Notes under the pieces: model-generated
Seen by the model: only the letters and a program-made list of their open reading frames with translations
Told to the model about the DNA's origin: nothing
Database searches by the model: none
Shown: positions 1-8,283 of the stretch, one piece after another
Numbering within the stretch: position 1 is the first letter of the stretch
Layout of the letters: every line of letters begins with the position of its first letter
Program-made: the position numbers and the translations under genes
Assembly (NCBI GenBank): GCA_021772595.1
Contig: JAJFLS010000014.1
Coordinates: 1-16,810 of the forward strand
DNA length: 16,810 bases
Direction of reading: 5' to 3'
Source of the DNA: Opitutales bacterium
Lineage (GTDB): Bacteria > Verrucomicrobiota > Verrucomicrobiia > Opitutales > Opitutaceae

Positions 1-404
1 ATCGGAATTATCGATACATCCGAAATCTTAAACCCAGCGCTCCCATTACGTATTCGCAAACTGGAGGCTTTACTCCCAAGCTAAAACCGGAGAGCGCAGG
101 CTGGCGGGGGGAGCTCGTTCGCATGGCTGAAGCTGGCGACCAGAACGCGAAGGATTACATAAATAAAATGGTCTATCGGCCTGCTGAAGAGCTTTACGAT
201 ATCATCGGCGACCCTTTCTGTCTCAACAACCTCATTGACCGGGAGGAGCTCTCGGGAGTTAAAAACGAACTTTCTCTAGGACTCGATCACTGGATGGGGG
301 AACAGGGCGATCTCGGATGGGAAACTGAGCTGAATGGATCCGAACGCACCAAAAAAACCAGCAAGCTTTGGCGGGAAATCCAAGAAGCGGAAGCCCTGCG
401 ATAG
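1..404 (+). CDS. Sulfatase, C-terminal fragment (5' end outside window)
   Basis: The reading frame is open from base 3 to the TAG at 402-404, so the gene enters from the left edge and only about 133 C-terminal residues are visible. The fragment reads RNYRYIRNLKP near its start, then RPAEELYDIIGDP, CLNNL and a stretch ending DHWMGEQGD. The series R-Y-x-Y-I-R, xxELYDxxxDPxxxxNL, then a helical segment with DxWMxxQGD is the usual C-terminal end of S1-family sulfatases (heparan N-sulfatase-like group in Verrucomicrobiota and Planctomycetota). The catalytic cysteine and metal site are in the missing part, so activity and substrate cannot be judged. The tail after GDLGWETEL is lysine/glutamate-rich. 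An internal ATG at 123 opens the frame but lies well inside the conserved region, so it is not the true start. It is on the same strand as the sulfatase A operon, but 273 bases separate them. Confidence 0.85.
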   Translation, partial: RNYRYIRNLKPSAPITYSQTGGFTPKLKPESAGWRGELVRMAEAGDQNAKDYINKMVYRPAEELYDIIGDPFCLNNLIDREELSGVKNELSLGLDHWMGEQGDLGWETELNGSERTKKTSKLWREIQEAEALR

Positions 405-677
405 ACCTTTCCGCGTCGCTGGAGAAACTGATGCCACAATTTTTGACAGAAGCATTCTCTCTATATTTTTGTGGAATTGAAAAGGTCTCACGCTAAGCCG
501 CCAAATGACGACATGAGAGTTGACGATTTTAAAGCGTCCCATTAGACGTTGAGAATCTTCTTCAGATCAAAATGCCTCGTATCGTGATCACTACGCTGCG
601 AGTTTTCGTTCATCCCCCCTACATTTCTCTGCGCAGCTTTTGCGTGGAGACGGAAAATCCCAAGCCCCACAGCTACG
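405..677. other. Intergenic region upstream of sulfatase A
   Basis: I see no convincing gene in these 273 bases. Short frames on both strands lack family features. A TTGACA hexamer sits at 443-448 with an AT-rich TATTTT at 464-469. The 15-base spacer is short for a sigma-70 promoter, so this is only a weak candidate. The 12-mer TGACAGAAGCAT at 444-455 recurs at 8228-8239, upstream of the Gfo/Idh gene. Confidence 0.4.
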
Positions 678-2132
678 TTGCTAAAAAGCAAATTTCTATC
701 GGTAATTCGCGCGGCCGGTGTCGGCCTACTTCTGACTTCGCTTTGCGGGCTATATGCAGCGGACCATGCGGATCAGAAAAAGCCGAATTTCATCGTCATC
801 TTCTGTGATAATCTCGGATACGGCGACATCGAGCCTTTCGGCTCGACCTTGCACCGAACGCCGAACCTTAACCGCATGGCGGAGGAAGGCAGGAGGTTCA
901 CCCATTTCTGCGTCACCGCAGGGGTTTGCACCCCTTCGCGGGCTAGTATCATGACCGGCTGTTATTCGCAGCGCGTCGGGATGCATGTGACGGATCGTGA
1001 TGGTTGGGTGTTGCGACCGGTCTCGCCCTACGGACTGAATCCGGACGAAATCACCATCGCGGAAGCGCTAAAGGAACAGGGATACGCAACGGCCATCGTG
1101 GGGAAATGGCATCTCGGCGATCAGCTGAAATTCCTGCCGACGCGCCAAGGATTCGACTGGTATTTCGGCCTTCCGTACAGTGATGACATGGTCGGCGACA
1201 AGCAGCCTGGTTGGCCGCCGCTTCCTTTGATGGAGAACGAAACCGTCGTCGAAGCGCCCTGCAATCGCGACACGCTCACGAAACGCCTCACTGAGCGGGC
1301 TATGAAGTGGATTGGCGAGCATCGGAATGAACCGTTTTTTCTCTATTTCCCGCAAGCCATGCCTGGCAGCACGACGGCGCCTTTTTCCAGTCCGGATTTC
1401 AAAGGCAAGAGCAGAAACGGTCCCTGGGGGGATTCGATAGAGGAACTCGACTGGTCGATGGGTGTCATGCTCGATCAACTCGTCGAACTGGGCATCGCCG
1501 AGAACACTTTCGTGATCTGGACTTCGGATAATGGCGCACCGATCAACCGGACGCCAGGGGACCTGCGGCGCGGATCGAATCTTCCGCTGCATGGCAGAGG
1601 CTACACGACGAGCGAGGGAGCTTTTCGCGTGCCGACTATCGTGTGGCAACCGGGGAAAGTCCCGGCTGGCACGGTCTGCAATGAATTTGCGACGACGATG
1701 GATCTTTTGCCGACTTTCACGAAATTGGCGGGTGGCTCGCTGCCGTCGGACCGCAGAATTGACGGTCACGATATCGCGTCGCTTCTCTTCGGTGGTCCGG
1801 ACGAGAAAACGCCCTATGAATCCTTTTACTATTACCATCAGGAACAACTTCAGGCGGTTCGTTCTGGCCCCTGGAAACTGTTTCTTCCGGTCGAGACAAC
1901 GCGACCGCATCCGCATTTCAAAAGGGCGGAAAAAGCGGGGTATCTGCTGTTCAACCTAGTTGAAGATACAGCCAGCGAAAAGAATGTAGCCGCGGAGCAT
2001 CCCGATGTCGTGGCTCGGCTTCGAAGAATCGCCGATAAAGCGCGAGCGGAGCTCGGCGATCAAGGAGTGCGGGGCAAGGGCCAGCGTTCCCCTGGGAAAG
2101 TTGCTGATCCAGTGCCCCAACTCTTGCGATGA
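678..2132 (+). CDS. Sulfatase A, exported S1-type (arylsulfatase-like)
   Basis: This 484-residue protein should hydrolyse sulfate esters in the periplasm or outside the cell. Residues 1-28 form a signal peptide (basic start, core around GVGLLLTSLCGL, cut near YAA). The S1 signature CTPSR is at C84-R88; its cysteine is the one normally converted to formylglycine. VGKWHLG at 141-147 gives the conserved Lys143 and His145, and the second metal motif SDNG is at 283-286. Three points depart from the classical site: the first metal motif is D44-N45 instead of D-D, the segment that usually carries substrate-binding histidines reads FPQAMPGS (224-231) with none, and the late lysine position appears as R307 in HGRG. 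The start is TTG at 678: it is the only sensible initiator before a signal peptide, the frame is closed by TGA at 585-587, and no in-frame ATG lies between. No clear Shine-Dalgarno is seen. It is first in a tight plus-strand run, and the next gene begins 16 bases after its stop. Substrate unknown. Confidence 0.9.
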   Translation: MLKSKFLSVIRAAGVGLLLTSLCGLYAADHADQKKPNFIVIFCDNLGYGDIEPFGSTLHRTPNLNRMAEEGRRFTHFCVTAGVCTPSRASIMTGCYSQRVGMHVTDRDGWVLRPVSPYGLNPDEITIAEALKEQGYATAIVGKWHLGDQLKFLPTRQGFDWYFGLPYSDDMVGDKQPGWPPLPLMENETVVEAPCNRDTLTKRLTERAMKWIGEHRNEPFFLYFPQAMPGSTTAPFSSPDFKGKSRNGPWGDSIEELDWSMGVMLDQLVELGIAENTFVIWTSDNGAPINRTPGDLRRGSNLPLHGRGYTTSEGAFRVPTIVWQPGKVPAGTVCNEFATTMDLLPTFTKLAGGSLPSDRRIDGHDIASLLFGGPDEKTPYESFYYYHQEQLQAVRSGPWKLFLPVETTRPHPHFKRAEKAGYLLFNLVEDTASEKNVAAEHPDVVARLRRIADKARAELGDQGVRGKGQRSPGKVADPVPQLLR

Positions 2133-2148
2133 TTCCGCGTTGTTTCCA

Positions 2149-5097
2149 ATGGCTATGAAACTCAATCCCTTCAACTTCTGCCTTATCGCCGGTTGCCTGG
2201 CGGTGTTGCAACTCGGCGCCGCGACCCGAGAACCGGACTCTCAGCCGGTGGAGTCGGAGGATGCGCTGGCGCTGGTGCATGTCCCTGATGGATACGAGGT
2301 AGAACTGGTTGTAGCCGAGCCGGACGTTATTGATCCGGTTGCCTTTACCTGGGGTGCCGATGGGCGGATGTGGGTGGCAGAGATGGCGGGGTACCCCATG
2401 GGTATGGATGGCGAGGGGAAACCTGGCGGTCGAGTGCGGTGGTTGCGGGACAACACCGGCGATGGACGTTATGACGAGTCGGTCGTGTTTGCCGAAGGTT
2501 TGGCTTTCCCGACAGGAGTCTTGCCGTGGAAAAAGGGCGTGCTGGTGACGGCGGCCCCCCAGATTCTTTACCTGAAAGACAGTGACGGGGATGGGGTGTC
2601 GGACGCGCAGCATGTGCTGTTCGAAGGCTTTCAGGCGGGGAATCAGCAATTGCGCGTGAACGGATTGATCCGGGGTCTGGACAACTGGATCTATTGCGCC
2701 AGTGGGGCTCATACTACGAAATATGGCGCCGGCAGTCGTATCAAATCCTTGAAAACCGGGAACGTAATTGAACTGGGCAGTCGGGATTTTCGTTTCAATC
2801 CGGAAACCGGCGAGCTGGATCCGCAATCCGGTCCGAGTCAGTTTGGCCGCAATCGGGACGACTGGGGCAACTGGTTTGGCGAGATGAATAGCTACCCGAT
2901 GTGGCACTATGTATTACTGGATGAATACATCCGACGCAATCCCCATGCCGCTTCGCCTGATCCACGCAATCAATTAGTGCTGCCCAGGAATCCTAAAGTG
3001 TATCCATACAAAGAGTACCAGAAACGTTTTCACGGATTCGAGCAGGTAGGACGGTTTACCTCGGCTTGCGGGGGCATGGTCTATCGGGATGATCTGCTAT
3101 TCCCTGAATCGGGATTGGACACGATCGATATCTTCACCTGCGAACCGTTTGGCAACTTAGTTCAGCACAACCGGTCGCAGTCGAGTGGCCCGAGCTTTAC
3201 GGTGTCGAAGGAGGGCCCGGTGGAAGTGGAGGACGGCGTGGATTTCTTTGCCTCGAAGGATCGCTGGAGTCGTCCAGTAATGGCGCGGACCGGCCCTGAT
3301 GGCGCTCTTTGGGTGGCGGATATGTACCGTTATATGATTGAGCATCCACAGTTCCTGCCGGAAGCAGGAAAGGAAGAGCTAAGGGAGTTCTATCGTCTGG
3401 GCGATGATCGGGGGCGGATTTACCGGGTTTATCGCAAGGGACAGGATTTGCGCCAGGCGCCCAATTTCAAAAAGCTGGCCAGCAGCGAACTGGTGTCGGC
3501 CCTGGAGAACCGTAACGGCTGGCAAAGGGATACGGCTCAGGCTCTGCTGGTAGATCGTAACGATTCCGCCGTTATTCCTGAGTTAGCGAAAATGGCGACA
3601 GCCAGCAGCGAACCACTGGCGCGTTTGCATGCGCTGTATACCTTGCATGGATTGGGGGCCTTGGATCCCAAAATTCTATTAGGCGCGGCAAACGATTCAT
3701 CGCCCGGCGTTCGAAGGCATGCGATACGGTTGTCGGAAACGTTGAGTAGCGATCATTCGGAATTGCGAGAAGCCTTGGTGAAAAAGGTTGATGACACGGA
3801 TGTTAAAGTTCGTATGCAACTTGCATACAGCTTGGGCGAGTGGAGTGGAGAGAGTGTAGAGACTGCATTGGGTCGCCTGGCGTTTACGGAGGGAGCGGAT
3901 AAGCATATGGCGATGGCGATTATCAGCTCTGTGAATACGGAAAATTTGGCGGGTGTTTTGCGTTCTCTATTGGCTGAGCGGGTTAAGGCTAAACAGGGTG
4001 GTGAGCTTCTCGGTCCTCTGCTCGCTTTAGCCGTTGCCTATGATAATCGCGATGCGACGATTAGCGCTCTAGATGCTCTGTTGATGAAAGGAACAGATCT
4101 CGAGTGGCAGTATGGAGCGGTGGCCAATTTGCTCGATGCTTTGGATCGGCGGAAAACGACGAATCGAGGGGAGGGCGGCGTACGCTCGGATGTGATGGGT
4201 CGTGTCGAAGGATTGATCGCTTCGGCCCGACAAACGTCTCTCAACGGTGGCTCGCCTGAAGCGCGGCGAAAAGCGGCGATTCGCTTGATGGCGAGAAAAT
4301 TGGATACGCGTGCCGTGGATATCGAGTCGCTCGGATCTTTGTTGCGCTTGCAAACTCCTGTCGCGATTCAGGTAGCAGTCATTTCTCATTTGGGCACGTT
4401 GCCAGATGCGCAGGTGCCGGAAGTACTGGTAGCTGGTTGGCCTAGTTACACTTCGTTGATTCGTTCAGAGGCGTTGAACGTTTTGACGACACGTTCAGGT
4501 TGGCTGACGAAACTGCTCGACGCGATCGAAAGCAAACAGGTCGCTCACATAGATCTAAGCGCGGGAATTCGGCAGTTGTTAGTTACCCATCCTGACAAAG
4601 AGATGAGGACACGGGCAAAAGAGTTGCTGCCAACATCCAGCGCCGATCGTCTCAGTGTGGTGAAGGTCTACCAACCGGCGCTGAAATTAAAAGGGGACAA
4701 GGAACGCGGCAAACGGGTTTTTCAAAGCGTCTGTATCGCTTGTCACAAACTGGATGGAGTGGGGATTGAACTTGGGCCGAATCTCGCATCGGTCACCGAC
4801 CGCAAACCCGGTTCGCTCCTGTCTGGTATCCTGGATCCGAATGCGTCTGTGGAAAGTAAATACGGATCCTATCTGGCCAGAGCCAAAGACGGTCGCGCGG
4901 TCCTGGGGATTCTGATTTCGGAAACCGGCACTAACATTACGATTAAGGATCAGGCGAATCAGAAGCATGTGATTCTGCGGTCTGAGTTGGTGTCGTTGAC
5001 CAATACCGGAAAGTCGCTCATGCCGGACGGCTTGGAAACGAGTCTTACTCAGCAAAATCTAGCCGATGTAATCGCCTATGTCGCCGCAGCGAAATAA
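2149..5097 (+). CDS. PVC-type heme-binding CxxCH protein with beta-propeller dehydrogenase-like domain
   Basis: A 982-residue exported protein of the large family typical of PVC bacteria (membrane-bound dehydrogenase domain TIGR02604 plus heme-binding domain TIGR02603). After a signal sequence (about 1-25) comes a propeller-like region from residue 45: GYEVELVVAEP, then DGRMWVAEM at 71-79. Two acidic calcium-type loops follow, D101-N-T-G-D-G and D144-S-D-G-D-G. A central helical segment of roughly 300 residues (about 490-790) has HEAT-like character, for example PLARLHALYTLHGLG and VKVRMQLAYSLGEW. The C-terminal cytochrome c-like module starts near GDKERGKRVF and binds heme through C862-I-A-C865-H866. 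The frame stays open upstream to 2005, but that would overlap sulfatase A by 128 bases, so I chose ATG 2149; ATG 2155 is equally possible. IAGC at 13-16 resembles a lipobox, so membrane anchoring by lipid is conceivable. The likely role is oxidation of a sugar or alcohol with electrons passing to the heme; this is family-level inference. Confidence 0.88.
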   Translation: MAMKLNPFNFCLIAGCLAVLQLGAATREPDSQPVESEDALALVHVPDGYEVELVVAEPDVIDPVAFTWGADGRMWVAEMAGYPMGMDGEGKPGGRVRWLRDNTGDGRYDESVVFAEGLAFPTGVLPWKKGVLVTAAPQILYLKDSDGDGVSDAQHVLFEGFQAGNQQLRVNGLIRGLDNWIYCASGAHTTKYGAGSRIKSLKTGNVIELGSRDFRFNPETGELDPQSGPSQFGRNRDDWGNWFGEMNSYPMWHYVLLDEYIRRNPHAASPDPRNQLVLPRNPKVYPYKEYQKRFHGFEQVGRFTSACGGMVYRDDLLFPESGLDTIDIFTCEPFGNLVQHNRSQSSGPSFTVSKEGPVEVEDGVDFFASKDRWSRPVMARTGPDGALWVADMYRYMIEHPQFLPEAGKEELREFYRLGDDRGRIYRVYRKGQDLRQAPNFKKLASSELVSALENRNGWQRDTAQALLVDRNDSAVIPELAKMATASSEPLARLHALYTLHGLGALDPKILLGAANDSSPGVRRHAIRLSETLSSDHSELREALVKKVDDTDVKVRMQLAYSLGEWSGESVETALGRLAFTEGADKHMAMAIISSVNTENLAGVLRSLLAERVKAKQGGELLGPLLALAVAYDNRDATISALDALLMKGTDLEWQYGAVANLLDALDRRKTTNRGEGGVRSDVMGRVEGLIASARQTSLNGGSPEARRKAAIRLMARKLDTRAVDIESLGSLLRLQTPVAIQVAVISHLGTLPDAQVPEVLVAGWPSYTSLIRSEALNVLTTRSGWLTKLLDAIESKQVAHIDLSAGIRQLLVTHPDKEMRTRAKELLPTSSADRLSVVKVYQPALKLKGDKERGKRVFQSVCIACHKLDGVGIELGPNLASVTDRKPGSLLSGILDPNASVESKYGSYLARAKDGRAVLGILISETGTNITIKDQANQKHVILRSELVSLTNTGKSLMPDGLETSLTQQNLADVIAYVAAAK

Positions 5098-5101
5098 TGA
5101 G

Positions 5102-6529
5102 ATGAATGAAAGCAGTATGAAAGAACGGTTTAGATCGGCAAAAATTCCCTTGGTCGTGGTTGGGCTTGTGTTCTGGGTTCTAGCCCAAAGCTCGGAGATA
5201 GCAGCGAATACACCCTTGCTGCAGATCGGCGCTGCCAGCAGCATAATCAACAATGATATCGGCAATTGGGTGCAGGGCGCCGGAGTGCCAAAAAGAGCAG
5301 CGAAAATCCGCGACGACCTGGAAGCCAATGCTCTGTATTTGTCTAATGGCGACACTGAGGTTCTGCTGGTAAGCTGTGACCTGGCCGGGCTCGAGTCATC
5401 CTATGCAGTTCGCGCGCGCGAAGCGATGGCATCGGCTTCAGGGATTCCGGCCCGCAGCATTCTTCTCTCCTGTACGCATACGCACGGAGGCCCGTCGGTG
5501 CTGAAGACCAACTACTTGATGCCACTCGATTTCGAATACCTGGACCGGCTCGAAGGCTGGTTGGTGGAACTTGCCGAGGAAGCGGTGAAGTCCGCTCGTC
5601 CTGGTAAGATCGGTTGGGGAAAAGGAACGGCTCAAATCGGTTTCAATCGCCGGGTCTGTTGGGCCGACGGCACGCATAGCATGCACGGCGACACTACGCG
5701 AAAAGACTTCGCCGGCCTGGAAGGTCCCGACGATCCGCAGCACTTGGCGTTGTTTGCCGCCGACGAGAACGACAAGCTCATCTCGATCCTGTATCACAAC
5801 ACAACGCATCCGACTGTTTTTTACGCAGCGGGTATCTACTCGTCTGATTTTATCGGCGAAGCTCGGGATATCCTCCGAGAAGAATTTGGCCAAATACCGG
5901 TGCTTTACCTGAACGGAGCTCAAGGAGATATCGCCATACAAAACCAGCTCAAGCCCGGCGATGAATCCCGCGAGGAAAAGCTGCTTCGCATCGGCCGCCT
6001 AGTGGTCGATGAAACTTTGCGGCTCTATAGAGATGTGAAATACCACGAGCGGCCAGTCCTCGGTCACACCTACGAAGACCTGCAGGTCGAGGTACGCTTA
6101 CCCAAGCCGGAAACACTGGCCGATGCCCGCCAGGTCTTGGCTCAAATAGATGCTGGGAAGAACATCCGCGGGATGACGATGATTATGGCATTTGGAGCGG
6201 TGCATTTGCAGGACTCATACGGCGACAATCCCATCGACACATTACCGATTCATGTCGTGCGTATCGGCGATGTCGCGCTGACCACTCAACCCTGTGAACT
6301 GTTCTGTCAGTTTGGCCTGGACATCAAACGCCGCAGCCCTGCTCCCATCACCGCAGTGGTGGGGCTCACCGACGGCTACGGCGGCTACTGCCCGACTATA
6401 TACGGTATCCTGGGCGGTGGATATTCGGGACAGCCGATCAGTTGGACACGACTGGAGGCAAACGCCGGTTATATGATTGTGGAAAGCTCCGGGCGCATGC
6501 TCAATTCCCTGTGGCGAAGCGATGACTAG
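5102..6529 (+). CDS. Neutral/alkaline ceramidase-like exported hydrolase 1
   Basis: 475 residues if translation begins at ATG 5102, four bases after the previous stop; ATG 5117 is an alternative, and ATG 5078 would overlap the cytochrome gene. The N-terminus (KERFRSAK then IPLVVVGLVFWVLA) is a signal peptide. The fold signature is that of the neutral/alkaline non-lysosomal ceramidase N-terminal domain (PF04734): a G-V-P segment near 61-63 followed by the LEANALYLSNGD strand, then LSCTHTHGGPSV with H126 and H128 as zinc-ligand candidates, and YHNTTHPT with H236. The segment that in true ceramidases carries the nucleophilic serine reads NGAQGDI (271-277), with no serine. The enzyme may therefore hydrolyse another amide or ester, or be inactive as a ceramidase. 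It is shorter than well-studied ceramidases (about 640-670 residues) and lacks their C-terminal immunoglobulin-like domain. A paralogue follows directly. Placement with a sulfatase and cytochrome suggests a role in extracellular glycoconjugate breakdown. Confidence 0.8.
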   Translation: MNESSMKERFRSAKIPLVVVGLVFWVLAQSSEIAANTPLLQIGAASSIINNDIGNWVQGAGVPKRAAKIRDDLEANALYLSNGDTEVLLVSCDLAGLESSYAVRAREAMASASGIPARSILLSCTHTHGGPSVLKTNYLMPLDFEYLDRLEGWLVELAEEAVKSARPGKIGWGKGTAQIGFNRRVCWADGTHSMHGDTTRKDFAGLEGPDDPQHLALFAADENDKLISILYHNTTHPTVFYAAGIYSSDFIGEARDILREEFGQIPVLYLNGAQGDIAIQNQLKPGDESREEKLLRIGRLVVDETLRLYRDVKYHERPVLGHTYEDLQVEVRLPKPETLADARQVLAQIDAGKNIRGMTMIMAFGAVHLQDSYGDNPIDTLPIHVVRIGDVALTTQPCELFCQFGLDIKRRSPAPITAVVGLTDGYGGYCPTIYGILGGGYSGQPISWTRLEANAGYMIVESSGRMLNSLWRSDD

Positions 6530-6560
6530 TCGGACAAAAATCCTTTCTTCGGAAGCCTCT

Positions 6561-8102
6561 ATGAATTACTCGCCCATTCGTTTTTGTCACCTCCAGGTAT
6601 TCGCCCTGAGTCTCGTTATTTGGGGATCGGGGCTTGGCGCACGGGCTGATTTATCTGCCGGCGCTTACGCGATTGACATCACGCCGGAGACGCTACCCGC
6701 CATCCGCAACGGCGGTTTCATCCAGCAGACCTTCGACCAGGTTCTCGACCGCTTGCATGCCCGTTGTTTTGTATTCAAGTCAGAGGACGAAATCATTGCC
6801 ATCGCCGTGGTCGATTCCTGCATGATTCCCAGAGACGTCTGCAACCAAGCCAAGGCCTTGGCCAGTAAACAAACCGGTATTCCCGCTGATCGCATCCTGA
6901 TTTCCTCCACTCACACCCACAGCGCGCCAAGCGTCATGGATCTGTGTCTTGGCAGCAGCAGCGATCCCAATTATGAAACATTTCTACCACCAAAAATTGC
7001 CGAGGGGATCGCCTCGGCCTTTGAGAATCTCGAACCCGCTCGAACTGGCTGGACGGTCGTCGATGCGCCGGACCATACTCATAACCGGCGCTGGCTGAAG
7101 CATCCGGACAGCTATGCCGATGATCCCTTTGGGGAGAAGACGGTCCGGGCTATGATGCATCCACGGTATCAAAACCCTGACTACATCGGTGAATCCGGAC
7201 CGGTCGATTCCGGCCTTACGTTGCTCAGTATCGAGTCCGTGGACGGAAGCCGCCCCATCGGTTTGCTGGCCAACTATTCGATGCACTACTTCGGCGCTAG
7301 CGGTGGTTTTTCCGCAGACTATTATGGCCGGTTCTGCGAGCTAATGGAATTGAGGATCTCCATTTCCGATTCAGTAAAACCGCCCTTTGTCGCCGCAATG
7401 TCGCAAGGCACATCCGGCGACCTTCACTGGATGGATTATTCCAGGCCCAAAAAAGAAAACTACGGAATCGAGCAGTACACGGACGAGCTGACTAGTATTG
7501 CTTTCGATGCGTACCAAAAAATCGATTACAAGATAGATGCCTCAGATTTGGCAATGGACGAAACCACCATCACTCTTGACCGTCGATTGGCTGGCGCGGA
7601 ACGGTTGGCCTGGGCTAGGGGACTTAACGCCAAGCGCGGGGATCGTCGCCCGGAAAATCGACCGGAAGTCTACGCCGAACAGGTCCTCTGGTTTCGTGAT
7701 CACCCTAAGGAGGAGCTTATTCTCCAGGCGATTAGTATCGGCGACCTCGGCATTACTGCCATGCCAAATGAAGTCTACGGAATCACTGGATTGAAACTCA
7801 AAGCTCAGAGCCCATTTAAAACTACTTTCAATATGGAACTTGCTAATGGGGCAGCCGGATACATTCCACCTCCGGAACAACATTTTCTCGGTGGCTATAC
7901 GACCTGGCCCGCCCGCACTGCAGGTCTGGAAACCAATGCCGAACCCGTAATTGTCGACACTCTACTCGGGATGCTGGAAAAGCTCTCGGGCCGGAAACGC
8001 AAGCCACTCGCTACTGATTTCTACAACGATCAGCAGCGCGAGGCGATTCGGAAGGCTAGAGCCGAGGATAACAATCGCGCCAACCGGGGGCTGGACCGCT
8101 GA
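6561..8102 (+). CDS. Neutral/alkaline ceramidase-like exported hydrolase 2
   Basis: A 513-residue paralogue of the preceding gene. The start is ATG 6561: it is preceded by GGAAG five bases upstream, one of the few recognisable ribosome sites here, and is followed directly by a signal peptide (MNYSPIRFCHLQVFALSLVIW, cut near ARA). An upstream in-frame ATG at 6522 overlaps the previous stop codon, but would put 13 extra residues before the signal peptide. Family landmarks are AGAYAIDITP at 33-42, STHTHSAPS with H118 and H120 as zinc-ligand candidates, ANYSMHYFG with H242, and AMSQGTSGDLHW (279-290). In the last, S285 lies where ceramidases have the nucleophile region, although the usual context is not kept. 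It differs strongly from paralogue 1, including a longer insert at about 175-210, so the two probably differ in substrate. The C-terminus is charged and probably helical (QQREAIRKARAEDNNRAN). It is the last gene of the tight run; the next gene starts 181 bases downstream. Confidence 0.8.
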   Translation: MNYSPIRFCHLQVFALSLVIWGSGLGARADLSAGAYAIDITPETLPAIRNGGFIQQTFDQVLDRLHARCFVFKSEDEIIAIAVVDSCMIPRDVCNQAKALASKQTGIPADRILISSTHTHSAPSVMDLCLGSSSDPNYETFLPPKIAEGIASAFENLEPARTGWTVVDAPDHTHNRRWLKHPDSYADDPFGEKTVRAMMHPRYQNPDYIGESGPVDSGLTLLSIESVDGSRPIGLLANYSMHYFGASGGFSADYYGRFCELMELRISISDSVKPPFVAAMSQGTSGDLHWMDYSRPKKENYGIEQYTDELTSIAFDAYQKIDYKIDASDLAMDETTITLDRRLAGAERLAWARGLNAKRGDRRPENRPEVYAEQVLWFRDHPKEELILQAISIGDLGITAMPNEVYGITGLKLKAQSPFKTTFNMELANGAAGYIPPPEQHFLGGYTTWPARTAGLETNAEPVIVDTLLGMLEKLSGRKRKPLATDFYNDQQREAIRKARAEDNNRANRGLDR

Positions 8103-8227
8103 AAAATCGAAGCTGAGTTCATTCCCCGCTGATTGCAGTGAGCCATATCTTGCGATCGAGGGCTTGCCCGGGATGGCAAACAAAGGGAAAAGTATTAACT
8201 TCTCTTTCTATTTCTTACCCCATTTTC

Positions 8228-8239
8228 TGACAGAAGCAT
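8228..8239 (+). repeat. 12-base motif TGACAGAAGCAT, second copy
   Basis: Identical to bases 444-455, with matching neighbours (ATTTT before; CATTCT or CATCCT after). Both copies lie in gaps upstream of plus-strand genes, here 45 bases before the GTG of the Gfo/Idh gene. It could be a shared regulatory element or chance. Confidence 0.3.
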
Positions 8240-8283
8240 CCTGAGGCTTGCGATTTTCGTGTAGCTTACCAAAGATTGGTCGC

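Noticed and set aside
572..808. ATG-started 78-codon frame overlapping the start of sulfatase A
   Set aside because: It runs into the sulfatase signal-peptide region in another frame and shows no domain or ribosome site.
1068..1916. 282-codon minus-strand open frame
   Set aside because: Arginine-rich product antisense to the conserved core of sulfatase A, typical of a shadow frame.
1951..2907. 318-codon minus-strand open frame
   Set aside because: It crosses the end of sulfatase A and the start of the cytochrome gene, both clearly real on the plus strand; no family features.
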